Position numbers and translations under genes: made by a program. From NCBI GenBank assembly GCA_959596495.1, contig CAUFXK010000012.1, positions 1 through 38,343 of the forward strand: a DNA stretch of 38,343 nucleotides, given 5' to 3'. Under the pieces are notes generated by a model that did not search any database, was not told the DNA's origin, and saw only the letters and a program-made list of their open reading frames with translations. Of the stretch, positions 7,903-16,460 are shown piece after piece (positions within the stretch are counted from its first letter, which is position 1; the number at the start of each line of letters is the position of its first letter). The stretch is from an uncultured Collinsella sp. (GTDB lineage Bacteria > Actinomycetota > Coriobacteriia > Coriobacteriales > Coriobacteriaceae).

Positions 7903-9084
7903 ATGCTATTTGTAAATCGGCTGGTATATACGCTTGTTCCCGGCAGTGAAGACGAGCCGGTCGATACAACTTGTCGCACCAACGCGGGCTTTGCCGCAAG
8001 CCTCATCTGCATCGGCCTCAACATTACCCTGTGCCTGGCCAAGGGCATCGCGGGTCTACTCGCGGGCTCCGTCTCGCTTATCGCCGATGCCTTCAACAAC
8101 CTCTCCGACGCCTCGAGCAACATCGTGAGCCTGCTCGGATTCCGCCTTGCCAGCCGCCCGGCCGACGAGGGGCACCCCTATGGCCACGGCCGCTACGAAT
8201 ACCTGGCGGGGCTGTTTGTCGCCGTTCTCGTTTGCGCCGTCGGCATCAACCTGATCCTGGAGTCGGCCACCAAGATCATCAAGCCCTCCCCCACCGCGTA
8301 TTCGGCGCTCTCGATGGCCGCCCTTGTCCTGTCCATGCTCGTCAAGTTTTGGATGGCGGCGTTCAACCGCACGCTGGGCCACCGCATAGATTCCGAGACG
8401 CTTATCGCCACGGCGCAGGATTCCAAAAACGACGTCATTACCTCGTCCTCGGTCCTGGCCGCAGCGCTTATTTCGCAGACGACCGGCTTTGACCTCGACG
8501 GCTGGGCAGGCCTGGGCGTGGGCATCTTCATCTGCATCAGCGGCATGGGCCTGGTGCGCGACGCCATCAGCCCGCTGTTGGGGCAAGCGCCCGACCCCAA
8601 GCTCGTCCAGGCAATCCGCGACAAGATCATGTCCTATCCGCAGGTCTTGGGCACACACGACCTGATGATGCACGACTACGGCCCCGGCCGCCAGTTTGCC
8701 AGCGCACACGTGGAAATGCCCGGCGAGGGCGATGCCTTTGAGCACCACGAGATTCTGGACACCATCGAACACGACATCAAACGCCAGATGGGCATCGCCA
8801 TCACGCTGCACTGCGACCCCATCGCCACCACCGGTGACGATCTACGCGGCTGGGTCAAGCGCGGCGTAGCGCAGATTGACCCCATGCTTTCCATCCACGA
8901 CCTGCACGAGCACGACGGGTTCGTTTCGTTTGACCTGGTGCGTCCCGACGACTTTGACATATCCGACGAGGAGCTGTTGGAGCTCGTCACGCGCATCGTG
9001 CACGAGCGCAGGCCCGATGCATCATGCGTCGTCACATTTGACTCGGGCTTCAGCTCGCCCGAGCGTCCGGCAGAGCAGCTGTAG
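7903..9084 (+). CDS. cation diffusion facilitator (CDF) family metal exporter
   Basis: The 393-residue inner-membrane protein carries the CDF signature: the first metal-site helix GSVSLIADAFNNLSDASSN (about 55-73, with Asp62 and Asp69), HPYGHGRYEYLAGL (91-104), and the second metal-site helix TAQDSKNDVITS. About six membrane helices precede a cytoplasmic ferredoxin-like domain (HDLMMHDYGPGRQFASAHVE). An additional C-terminal extension of about 90 residues follows (LRGWVKRGVAQIDPM ... VVTFDSGFSS), suggesting a second small alpha/beta domain. Proteins of this family export Zn, Mn, Fe or Co against protons; the ion cannot be told. Start ATG 7903 has GTGAGGA upstream; ATG 7882 is an alternative. 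It converges on the next gene with an 18-base gap and no visible terminator. Confidence 0.9.
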   Translation: MLFVNRLVYTLVPGSEDEPVDTTCRTNAGFAASLICIGLNITLCLAKGIAGLLAGSVSLIADAFNNLSDASSNIVSLLGFRLASRPADEGHPYGHGRYEYLAGLFVAVLVCAVGINLILESATKIIKPSPTAYSALSMAALVLSMLVKFWMAAFNRTLGHRIDSETLIATAQDSKNDVITSSSVLAAALISQTTGFDLDGWAGLGVGIFICISGMGLVRDAISPLLGQAPDPKLVQAIRDKIMSYPQVLGTHDLMMHDYGPGRQFASAHVEMPGEGDAFEHHEILDTIEHDIKRQMGIAITLHCDPIATTGDDLRGWVKRGVAQIDPMLSIHDLHEHDGFVSFDLVRPDDFDISDEELLELVTRIVHERRPDASCVVTFDSGFSSPERPAEQL

Positions 9085-9102
9085 CCCCGCTCCGCTCGGC
9101 CG

Positions 9103-10020
9103 CTAGTTTCCCTGTGCACCCAAAATGCCGTTTTGCAGGGCGTTCCAGGCATCTGTCGCCATGTCTCCCAAGTTCTGCGCGGTATCGCCCAGGTTTTGTG
9201 TCGTATCGCCCAGCTCTTGCGCCTTGTCTCCCAATTCCTGCGCCTTGTTGCTCAGGTCCTCCAGCATGTTGGAGCTCGAGCTGTCGGTGCCGCTTTGACC
9301 GTCGGACGAGTTGCTCGAGCTGTTCTTATGCGTGAGTTGAATTTCAAGGTTACCGTTGTCGTTATAGTAGGCAGACGTCACGACCCAGTTGGCATCGACG
9401 ACGGGCGTTGAGCCGTCGTCTGTCAGGACCACGGCATTCGATAGATCGGCCCCGCGCGACTTGAGAATCTTTTTGGCGTTGGACCAGTACTGCCCCGGGA
9501 TATCGCCCAGATCGACGGTGCCAGACGAGGCGGACTCGGTTTGCTCGGCAGTGGTATCGGCCGTTGAACTCCCCCGCTTGTTGAGCATGCCCGACACGAT
9601 GGCAAACACAACCGACAGCGCAAAGAAGATCGCCAGCACGATGAGGATCTTCTTGATCACGCTCGACGAACGCGACGGCTTCTTCTCCTCGTCCTCGCCA
9701 TATTGCGGAATCGACTTGGGGTACTCGCGATACGGCTCGCGCGACTCGTAGCGAGACTGTGCCGTGCGAGGCATATACGTCGTCTGCTGAGGCTGCGGAA
9801 TGGGATTCTGCGGCAGGTTGTCATAGGGATTCGGCGTCGAGGCAGCATAAGAATCCTGCGCCGTGTCGCCATAGCCCATAACCCGGGTGGGCTCGGCAGA
9901 AGGCTGCGTCGCGGCGGGGTCGGTATAACCGAGGTTGGGAACAACGCGGGTCGCATCGGCGCTATCGCCAGCCTGCGCGGAACCGTAGCCGCCCATCACG
10001 GTTGTCTTGTCCTGATCCAT
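9103..10020 (-). CDS. single-pass membrane protein with Thr-Arg-Val motifs and C-terminal heptad repeats
   Basis: The 305-residue product has four parts. The cytoplasmic N-terminal region (1-120) is disordered and rich in Gln, Pro and Tyr, with repeated Thr motifs: TTVMGGYG at 6-13, TRVVPNLGY at 24-32 and TRVMGYGD at 45-52. One membrane helix follows (about 123-144, IKKILIVLAIFFALSVVFAI). The extracellular domain (170-232, DLGDIPGQYWSNAKKILKSR ... NLEIQLTHK) looks PASTA-like. The tail is Ser/Asn-rich with four 7-residue repeats (AQELGDK type, 260-287) predicted to form an amphipathic helix. The Thr motifs resemble FHA-binding or Ser/Thr-kinase target sites; no kinase is in the window. AAAGGA precedes ATG 10020. 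Confidence 0.7.
   Translation of the reverse strand: MDQDKTTVMGGYGSAQAGDSADATRVVPNLGYTDPAATQPSAEPTRVMGYGDTAQDSYAASTPNPYDNLPQNPIPQPQQTTYMPRTAQSRYESREPYREYPKSIPQYGEDEEKKPSRSSSVIKKILIVLAIFFALSVVFAIVSGMLNKRGSSTADTTAEQTESASSGTVDLGDIPGQYWSNAKKILKSRGADLSNAVVLTDDGSTPVVDANWVVTSAYYNDNGNLEIQLTHKNSSSNSSDGQSGTDSSSSNMLEDLSNKAQELGDKAQELGDTTQNLGDTAQNLGDMATDAWNALQNGILGAQGN
9161..9247. repeat. four 21-base tandem units coding heptad repeats
   Basis: Four degenerate 21-base units encode AQELGDK, AQELGDT, TQNLGDT and AQNLGDM at the C-terminus of the membrane protein on the minus strand. Confidence 0.7.
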
Positions 10021-10137
10021 GCAACGATTCCTTTCCGTCGCGCGTGAGCATCAAGTTATCCATGCATTCTACCCGCGCAAAAGCCTATGATGGGCAGAGC
10101 CCGTCGGTATCTACAAGACATGCGCGGGCCTAAGGAT

Positions 10138-10174
10138 AAAAAAGCCCCGCCGGGCCTTGGGGGCACGGCGGGGC
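10138..10174 (-). terminator. Rho-independent terminator of fhs
   Basis: The 9-bp GC stem (10144-10152 with 10166-10174) is followed on the minus strand by six T (10138-10143). It lies 26 bases after the fhs stop. Confidence 0.9.
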
Positions 10175-10199
10175 GGGCAGGCGGCTATGAGCAGCAGGC

Positions 10200-11867
10200 T
10201 TAGAACAGACCGGTGATGTTGCCGTCGTTGTCGACGTCGATGTTTTCGGCCGCGGGCACCTTGGGCAGGCCCGGCATGGTCAGAACACTGCCGGTCAGCG
10301 CGACCACAAAGTGGGCGCCGGCAGAAACCTTGAGCTCGCGCACCGTGATGCGGAAGTTCTCGGGAGCGCCCAGGGCCTTGGCGTTGTCGCTAAAGCTGTA
10401 CTGCGTCTTGGCGACGCACACCGGCAGGTTGCCAAAGCCGTTCTCGCGCAGCTCGGCGAGCTGGCGCTTGGCGGCCGGCGTAAAGTCAACGCCGTCGGCG
10501 CGGTAGACCTTGGTGGCAATGGCCTCAAGGGCGTCAGCAACATCGGCGCCGTCCTCATAGGCAAACTTGAGCTCGCTCGGCTGCTCGATCAGACGCATGA
10601 CCTCATCGGCCAGCTCGAGCGCGCCCTCGCCGCCCTTGGCCCAGACCTCGGAAAGCTTAACGTTGACGCCGAGCTTCTGGCACTCGGACTCGATGAGCGC
10701 AAGCTCGGCCTCGGTGTCCGTCGGGAAGCGGTTGATGGCGACCACGCAGGGCAGACCATAAACGTTCTGGATGTTGTCGACGTGACGCAGCAGGTTGGGC
10801 ATGCCGGCCTTGAGCGCCTCGAGGTTCTCCTCGTTGAGGTCGGCCTTGGCGACGCCACCGTTGTACTTCAGCGCACGAGCGGTCGCGACGACCACGACGG
10901 CGCTGGGGCGAACGCCCGTCATGCGGCACTTAATGTCGAGGAACTTCTCGGCACCCAGATCGGCACCGAAGCCGGCCTCAGTAATGGCGACATCGCCAAA
11001 GCGCATCGCCATACGCGTGGCCATAATAGAGTTGCAGCCGTGGGCAATGTTGGCGAAGGGGCCGCCGTGGACAAACGCGGGCGTGCCCTCGAGCGTTTGC
11101 ACCAAGTTGGGCTTGAGCGCGTCCTTAAGCAACGCGGCCATGGCACCCTGGGCCTTAAGGTCGCGGGCACGGACGGGCTCGCCGGCAAAGCTGTAGCCGA
11201 CGACGATCTCGCCCAGGCGCTCCTTGAGGTCGTTAATGCTCGTAGACAGGCACAGGATTGCCATGACCTCGGAGGCGACGGTGATATCGAAGCCGTCCTC
11301 GCGCGGCACGCCCTGGGCCTTACCGCCAATGCCGTCGATGACATGACGCAGCTGGCGGTCGTTCATGTCGACAACGCGCTTCCAAGTGATGCGCTTAACG
11401 TCAATGCCGAGCTGATTGCCCTGCTGGATATGGTTGTCGAGCATGGCGGCCAGCAGGTTGTTGGCGGCACCGATAGCATGGAAGTCGCCGGTAAAGTGCA
11501 GGTTGATGTCCTCCATGGGGATCACCTGAGCCCAGCCGCCGCCGGCAGCGCCGCCCTTAACGCCAAAGACGGGGCCGAGCGAAGGCTCGCGCAGGGCCAC
11601 GGCACTCTTGACGCCGCGTCGGCGCAAGCCATCGGCCAGACCGATGGTCGTGGTGGTCTTACCCTCGCCCGCAGGCGTTGGGTTGATAGCAGTCACGAGG
11701 ACGAGCTTGGCCTGGTGGTCAGTCGGCTCGTTGAGCAGTGAATAGTCGACCTTAGCCTTGTCGAAGCCGTACGGAATAAGGTGCTTAACGTCGACGCCGG
11801 CGTTCTTGGCCACCTCGGTAATAGGCAGCGGCGTGACAGAACGTGCGATTTCGATGTCAGTAGGCAT
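10200..11867 (-). CDS. fhs: formate-tetrahydrofolate ligase (formyl-THF synthetase)
   Basis: The enzyme makes 10-formyl-THF from formate, THF and ATP in cytoplasmic one-carbon metabolism. The 555-residue product has the family length, the P-loop TPAGEGKTTTT (64-74), and conserved blocks REPSLGPVFGVKGGAAGGG, NLHFTGDFHAI, HGGPFANIAHGCNS, AGFGADLGAEKF and the C-terminal LTMPGLPKVPA. The start is ATG 11867, which has a GAAAGGA site; the longer reading to 11942 adds residues unlike the family. It is transcribed alone, with a candidate promoter at 11908-11935 and a terminator at 10138-10174. In an anaerobe without visible acetogenic neighbours, it most likely supplies formyl groups for purines and initiator tRNA. 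Confidence 0.98.
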   Translation of the reverse strand: MPTDIEIARSVTPLPITEVAKNAGVDVKHLIPYGFDKAKVDYSLLNEPTDHQAKLVLVTAINPTPAGEGKTTTTIGLADGLRRRGVKSAVALREPSLGPVFGVKGGAAGGGWAQVIPMEDINLHFTGDFHAIGAANNLLAAMLDNHIQQGNQLGIDVKRITWKRVVDMNDRQLRHVIDGIGGKAQGVPREDGFDITVASEVMAILCLSTSINDLKERLGEIVVGYSFAGEPVRARDLKAQGAMAALLKDALKPNLVQTLEGTPAFVHGGPFANIAHGCNSIMATRMAMRFGDVAITEAGFGADLGAEKFLDIKCRMTGVRPSAVVVVATARALKYNGGVAKADLNEENLEALKAGMPNLLRHVDNIQNVYGLPCVVAINRFPTDTEAELALIESECQKLGVNVKLSEVWAKGGEGALELADEVMRLIEQPSELKFAYEDGADVADALEAIATKVYRADGVDFTPAAKRQLAELRENGFGNLPVCVAKTQYSFSDNAKALGAPENFRITVRELKVSAGAHFVVALTGSVLTMPGLPKVPAAENIDVDNDGNITGLF

Positions 11868-11907
11868 GGGCGGTCCTTTCGTTACCGAATGAGAAAAAGA
11901 CCAATTC

Positions 11908-11935
11908 AGCATAGCACGGGCGCGCAATAGTAAAA
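11908..11935 (-). promoter_or_regulatory. candidate promoter of fhs
   Basis: On the minus strand TTTTAC (11930-11935) and TATGCT (11908-11913) are separated by 16 bases, about 40 bases upstream of the fhs start. The match is moderate. Confidence 0.4.
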
Positions 11936-12011
11936 CACCCATAACCGATGAACGGCGATATGTTTACCCGATGCCCAGCGATAGCCCAACAGCCCGCCAA
12001 AACAAAGCGCC

Positions 12012-13079
12012 CTAAACGGTAGGTTCAATCCCCAGGTGCTCAAAGGTGCGAAGGGTTGCCTGACGGCCCTGCGGCGTACGAATCATCAACCCGCACTGCA
12101 GCAGATAGGGCTCATAGACATCCTCGAGCGTTCCCGGGTCCTCGCCCACCGCGCTGGCAAGCGTTGTCAGGCCCACGGCACGTCCGGAGAACGTCTTAGC
12201 GAGTGTCTCCAAAATGCGAATATCCATCCAGTCCAGACCAAGCTCATCGATCTCGAAGAACTCGAGCGCCTGACGGCAAATATCAAGCTCAATGGGACCG
12301 TTGCCACGCACCTGCGCATAGTCGCGCACGCGCTTGAGCAAACGGTTAGCCAAGCGCGGCGTGCCACGCGAGCGTGAGCCGATCTCGAGCGCGCTCGGAT
12401 GGTCTATTGTCACACCCAGGATGGACGCCGAGCGCGTCACAATCTGCGCGAGCTCCTCGACCGTGTAGTAATCCAGGCGATATGAAATGCCAAAGCGGTC
12501 GCGCAGCGGGCCAGTCAGCATACCCGAGCGGGTCGTTGCTGCTACGAGCGTAAACTTGGGGATATCCAGGCGAATCGAGCGCGCCGCCGGACCCTTGCCA
12601 ATCACGATATCGAGGGCAAAGTCCTCCATCGCGGGGTACAAGACTTCCTCGACCGAACGGTTGAGGCGGTGGATCTCGTCGATAAACAGCACATCACCCG
12701 GCTGCAGGTTGGTAAGGATAGCCGCCAGGTCGCCGGTGCGCGCGATGGCAGGACCACTCGTGGTCTTGATCTGAGCGCCCAGCTCGTTGGCGATAACGGT
12801 GGCCAGCGTGGTCTTGCCCAGGCCCGGAGGACCCGAGAAAATCACGTGGTCGAGCGTCTCGCCACGGCTCTGCGCCGCTTCGATCAACACGCGCAGGCTC
12901 TGCTTGATGTGCTCCTGGCCACAGTAGTCGTCCAGGCGCTGGGGGCGCAAAGTGCGGTCGACATCGAGGTCCTCGGCCGTCAGCTCCGAGCCCACCATGC
13001 GCTCGCCGTGCGCCATGGATGCCGCCGGCGAGTTGCCGGGCGTCGACCACAGGTCCTGAGAGTCATCGGCTTCCCACAT
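12012..13079 (-). CDS. ruvB: Holliday junction branch migration ATPase RuvB
   Basis: The 355-residue AAA+ motor drives branch migration of Holliday junctions as a hexamer with RuvA. Visible motifs are Walker A GPPGLGKT (83-90), Walker B LFIDEIHRL, the ATTRSGMLTGPLRDRFG sensor/arginine-finger block and a C-terminal winged-helix domain ending in TPQGRQATLRTFEHL. A 40-residue N-terminal extension, poorly conserved, precedes the first family block. Start ATG 13079 shares one base with the ruvA stop (TGATG), with an alternative GTG at 13082. It is the last gene of ruvC-ruvA-ruvB. Confidence 0.98.
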   Translation of the reverse strand: MWEADDSQDLWSTPGNSPAASMAHGERMVGSELTAEDLDVDRTLRPQRLDDYCGQEHIKQSLRVLIEAAQSRGETLDHVIFSGPPGLGKTTLATVIANELGAQIKTTSGPAIARTGDLAAILTNLQPGDVLFIDEIHRLNRSVEEVLYPAMEDFALDIVIGKGPAARSIRLDIPKFTLVAATTRSGMLTGPLRDRFGISYRLDYYTVEELAQIVTRSASILGVTIDHPSALEIGSRSRGTPRLANRLLKRVRDYAQVRGNGPIELDICRQALEFFEIDELGLDWMDIRILETLAKTFSGRAVGLTTLASAVGEDPGTLEDVYEPYLLQCGLMIRTPQGRQATLRTFEHLGIEPTV

Positions 13080-13699
13080 CACGCATCCATTCCGAGTCGC
13101 TTAAGCGCCGCGCCGAGCAGATCCTCGACACGCATATTCTGCCCATCATACCCGCTCAGGGCAACATCGGTCTCCTGCGGGCTAAAGCCCATGGAAAGGA
13201 GCGCCGCACGGGCGTCATCGATGGCCGAGGGAGCGGCAGCGGGCACGGGCATCGCAACCTGGCCGGGAATCACGTCGACCGGCACAAAGCCCTTGTCCTT
13301 GGCAAAGGTGCTCTTGAGCTCCAGGATCAGACGCTGAGCTGTCTTTTTGCCCACACCGGGCACCTTGGCCATGCCCTTGTCGTCCTCGGCCATCACCAGC
13401 GAATACAATTGCCCCACGGTATAGGTGGAAAGCACGGCGAGCGCCAAGCGCGGGCCAACGCCCGAGACAGACACGAGCCGGTCGAACATCGTGCGCTCAT
13501 CCTTTGAGGAAAAACCGAAAAGTGTCATGGCGTCCTCGCGCACCTGCATACGCGTGTAGAGGCGGACCTCGCCGCCGGGCGTCGGCAACGTGGCCGCAGT
13601 GCTGCCCGAGATGCCGAGCTCAAAGCCAACGCCCGACACATCGACGACAGTAGAGCTCATCGTGGCCTCGACAAGCGTTCCGTGGAGCTGGGAAATCAT
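13079..13699 (-). CDS. ruvA: Holliday junction DNA-binding protein RuvA
   Basis: The 206-residue product binds four-way junctions as a tetramer and loads RuvB. Domain I (OB fold) begins MISQLHGTLVEAT, followed by the acidic-pin region. Domain II has two HhH motifs (VSGVGPRLALAVLS and VPGVGKKTAQRLILEL), and domain III is the C-terminal UBA-like helix bundle (DDARAALLSMGFSPQETDVA) that contacts RuvB. The ATG overlaps the last base of the ruvC stop (TGATG), so translation is coupled on both sides. A longer reading extends into ruvC and is not used. Confidence 0.98.
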   Translation of the reverse strand: MISQLHGTLVEATMSSTVVDVSGVGFELGISGSTAATLPTPGGEVRLYTRMQVREDAMTLFGFSSKDERTMFDRLVSVSGVGPRLALAVLSTYTVGQLYSLVMAEDDKGMAKVPGVGKKTAQRLILELKSTFAKDKGFVPVDVIPGQVAMPVPAAAPSAIDDARAALLSMGFSPQETDVALSGYDGQNMRVEDLLGAALKRLGMDA

Positions 13700-14220
13700 C
13701 AGTATCCGGTTCCTCTCTGTTGATAGAACTCGCCACCGGTGAGGGCGCGGGTGCGGCTGAGGTTTACGTGGCAGATGGCGCAAGCCAGGGCATCGGCGGC
13801 ATGGTCGGGATGAGGGTCGTGGTCGAGCTGCGTGAGCGTGCGCACCATGTAGGCGACCTGTCGCTTGTCCGCGGCGCCGGTACCCACCACAGCCTGCTTG
13901 ATCTGCATAGGCGTGTACTCGCCGATCTCGAGCGCGCACTCCGAAAGCGCCACGAGCGCGGCACCGCGGGCATGTGCCGTGGGGATGGCCGAACGAACGT
14001 TGGCGCCAAAGTAGATGCTCTCGACAGCAGCCGTGTCGGGTCGATAACGCTCGACGACATCCTTAAGGTCATGGGCGATATGCGACAGGCGCACCGCGAG
14101 CGGACTTCCGGCACTGGTCTCGATGCAGCCATAGGCACGGCAGCGGACCTCGCCACGCCGCTCCTCGATAATCCCCCAACCCGTATGAGCCAAACCGGGG
14201 TCGATACCCAAAATGACCAA
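13699..14220 (-). CDS. ruvC: Holliday junction resolvase RuvC
   Basis: The 173-residue endonuclease cuts Holliday junctions symmetrically with two Mg ions. Catalytic acids are Asp7 (ILGIDPG), Glu67 (AVESIYFG) and the acidic pair in HPDHAADAL (Asp139/Asp143). The start appears to be TTG 14220, because ILGIDPG must lie at the extreme N-terminus and a GGGGAGG site lies about 6 bases upstream. The alternative 180-residue reading starts upstream of that site. First gene of the ruvC-ruvA-ruvB operon, preceded by a LexA-type box at 14276-14289, so DNA-damage control is likely. Confidence 0.96.
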   Translation of the reverse strand: MVILGIDPGLAHTGWGIIEERRGEVRCRAYGCIETSAGSPLAVRLSHIAHDLKDVVERYRPDTAAVESIYFGANVRSAIPTAHARGAALVALSECALEIGEYTPMQIKQAVVGTGAADKRQVAYMVRTLTQLDHDPHPDHAADALACAICHVNLSRTRALTGGEFYQQRGTGY

Positions 14221-14275
14221 GCCAACCTCCCCTCGCCACAAGCACAGCGCAAGACAAGGCCCCGCGCATCATTCA

Positions 14276-14289
14276 CGAACGTCTGTTCT
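14276..14289. promoter_or_regulatory. LexA (SOS) box upstream of ruvCAB
   Basis: The sequence cGAACgtctGTTCt contains a perfect GAAC-N4-GTTC core, the LexA operator core known from Actinomycetota and Firmicutes. It lies 56 bases upstream of the ruvC start in the only gap before the operon. Confidence 0.75.
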
Positions 14290-14357
14290 AGAATAACACA
14301 ACGGGGCCAAGACGCTTAGTTGAAGTATCGGGGTTGGAAGCGAATCCCATCCCATAG

Positions 14358-16343
14358 TTAGTTTTGGCTGAAGAATGGGAACTGCCTCGGGTCAACCGGC
14401 GGATGCGGCATCGGCGTGCCCTGGGGCCCACCCTGTGGTCCGCCCTGGCCGCCCATCATCTTATCGATGGCGTCCTGAACCTCGCCCTCGAACTTTTTCA
14501 TGCCCTCGTGCAAACGACGCTGACCGTCCTCAGAGCGCAGCTCCTCCATCTGCTCGGGCGAAATACCCAGCAGCTCACCCAAAATGCCCATCATCTCACC
14601 GCGCATACGGTCACTCGTATCCTCGTCAGCAAAACGGCGCACCTCGGCGCGCGCCAGCGAATCGACCGTCATACGCTCCTTGCCGTTAAGCCCCAGGTCG
14701 GACCACGCGAGCATGTACGGCCAGGCGCGCTCGACAAACGAACGGGCTGAGACGATCGACGCCGTCGGCAGCATGCGGCGGGCGGCCTCGCCCTGACGCA
14801 CGAGCATCAGCAGCAGCGAGCAGGCCTCAGGCTTGCCAGCGGCCATCGGGATGTCGTCGAAAGATCGATTGCGGTCCACGTGCGCCTCGAGCGCGCCATC
14901 GACCTCACCCGGCTCAAGCCCGCCGAGCAGCTGTGCCGCGCGGTCGAGCATATCGACCGGACCGTCGAGCGTCGAGAGCGCCTGCGCCAGCACTCGCTCC
15001 ATACAATCTTCCACCGCGTTGAGCGTCACGAGCTCTTGGGGCACCACGGCAGACGTGCGGTTGCGCACACGCGCCACAAACTCAAGCGTCGACAGGTACA
15101 CATCGCCAAAGGGCGCGTAATCGCCCTGGTAGCCGCCGCAAAGCGCCGGCGCCGCCAGCGCGTACTCGGTTTTGGACAGCGGGCTCAGCGCCATCGCACC
15201 CAGCTCGAGCGCCGTGTCCTCCAGCATGAGGCCCAGCGTGCGCGAGCGCAGACGCTCGGCATCGCCCGCCGACACGTCGCGATCGAGCACACGCGCCGCA
15301 TCCGGTGCATCGCGCTCGACGGTGCGAATGTGCAGACGCTCGGCGATGGCGCGGACGGCGGCACAGCGGACAGCCTCGGCCTCTTCCTGCGCCGGCGTAA
15401 AGATACGGTTGCGCCCCAGCACCAGGCCAATCACATTACGCGGGCCCAGAGCGTCGACGGTCAGCGCCGCCAGCAGGGACGACGGCAAGTCGCCCTCGAG
15501 CGCCACCACAGCACGCGACGCACCGTGGGCTCGGGCGTTGTCGCGCACGGCGAGCACCAGCGCCTGCCACAGCCACTCCTCGGAACGGAACTCGGGCAGT
15601 TCGTGATCTTCCAGGGCATCGAGCATCACGCCGCGCTGAATCTCCTGAACCAGCAGGCTCTCCTCAAAACACGGCGCCTGGGCCACCACACGACCACAGT
15701 CGTCGAGCACAAACGAACCGCCGGTATACACCGACTCGTCATAAGCACCGACCGGCGCCATACAGGCAAACCACACGCTGCGCTTGGATGCGATCTTGCG
15801 GTAGGCGCCGCTGCGAACGGCGGCAATGGCGGCAGTCTCGCGGTCGGTCATGTCAAACGCATTGAATTGGAAATACGCAATGAGGTCAACACCGGTCGGC
15901 AACATCTCGAGTTCGCGGTCCAAGTCAAAAATCACGGCGATGCGCACGCCGTCCACGTCGAACACCGGCGGCGCCCAACGCGTGTCGTTGTTCTCGCCAC
16001 GCTGCAGGGCAATGCTCGAACGCGCCGGCACCACATGACCGTCCTTGAGCATCATGTAGTCGAGCAGCGGCTGACCCTCAAACGAAACCGCCGCGGGCAC
16101 GATGCAGATCATGTCAAGCTCCTGGATGCGCTCGGCGACACCAGTCAAGCCGGCAAGCATGTCGTGCTCAAAGTCGGCAGCGCCCACCAGGCCACCGGGC
16201 ATGGCGCCCATAAAGAGCGGAGCCGGAACGCACAGCACGCGCGCCCCGCGCTCGTGGGCCAGACGAGCCTGGTCCTCGATGCGGCCGCAAATGCCCTCAA
16301 TATCACCCAGGCGCATATCGATCTGTGCAAGCGCGAGCTTCAT
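14358..16343 (-). CDS. NAD synthetase-like protein (NadE homologue) with degenerate catalytic motifs
   Basis: The 661-residue product has the two-domain layout of glutamine-dependent NAD synthetase: an N-terminal nitrilase-like glutaminase domain (1-235, MKLALAQIDMRLGDIEG) and an ATP-pyrophosphatase-like domain (275-440; LTVDALGPRNVIGLVLG, YAPFGDVYLSTL). A helical C-terminal region of about 200 residues and a Gly/Pro/Gln-rich tail follow. Key residues look lost. Where active enzymes have Glu (PE), this has VPAPLF with Ala41. The usual nucleophile block is IAVIFDLD without Cys. The Lys region reads ARSSIALQ. The SGGxDS loop is ALEGDLPSS (281-289), and TGNKSE is SPLSKTE. The frame is intact with good codon use, so this may be a pseudoenzyme or have another role. 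AAAGGG precedes ATG 16343. Confidence 0.85.
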   Translation of the reverse strand: MKLALAQIDMRLGDIEGICGRIEDQARLAHERGARVLCVPAPLFMGAMPGGLVGAADFEHDMLAGLTGVAERIQELDMICIVPAAVSFEGQPLLDYMMLKDGHVVPARSSIALQRGENNDTRWAPPVFDVDGVRIAVIFDLDRELEMLPTGVDLIAYFQFNAFDMTDRETAAIAAVRSGAYRKIASKRSVWFACMAPVGAYDESVYTGGSFVLDDCGRVVAQAPCFEESLLVQEIQRGVMLDALEDHELPEFRSEEWLWQALVLAVRDNARAHGASRAVVALEGDLPSSLLAALTVDALGPRNVIGLVLGRNRIFTPAQEEAEAVRCAAVRAIAERLHIRTVERDAPDAARVLDRDVSAGDAERLRSRTLGLMLEDTALELGAMALSPLSKTEYALAAPALCGGYQGDYAPFGDVYLSTLEFVARVRNRTSAVVPQELVTLNAVEDCMERVLAQALSTLDGPVDMLDRAAQLLGGLEPGEVDGALEAHVDRNRSFDDIPMAAGKPEACSLLLMLVRQGEAARRMLPTASIVSARSFVERAWPYMLAWSDLGLNGKERMTVDSLARAEVRRFADEDTSDRMRGEMMGILGELLGISPEQMEELRSEDGQRRLHEGMKKFEGEVQDAIDKMMGGQGGPQGGPQGTPMPHPPVDPRQFPFFSQN

Positions 16344-16382
16344 GGCTCAGCCCTTTCCGTCGTAAACCATCGAAATCGTAGT

Positions 16383-16414
16383 AAAAGCGCCGGCCGCATA
16401 ATGCAGCCGGCGCT
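16383..16414 (-). terminator. Rho-independent terminator of the superoxide reductase gene
   Basis: The perfect 9-bp stem (16386-16394 with 16406-16414) is followed on the minus strand by TTTTA. It lies about 50 bases after the stop at 16461. Confidence 0.75.
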
Positions 16415-16460
16415 CGCATGTGCATATGCTAGCTATGATACCCCGAGCGGGGGCGCGCTC

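Noticed and set aside
10311..11741. 476-codon plus-strand frame opposite fhs
   Set aside because: It mirrors the high-GC coding strand, has no ribosome site, and has a repetitive composition of Leu, Gly, Asp and Val typical of antisense shadows.
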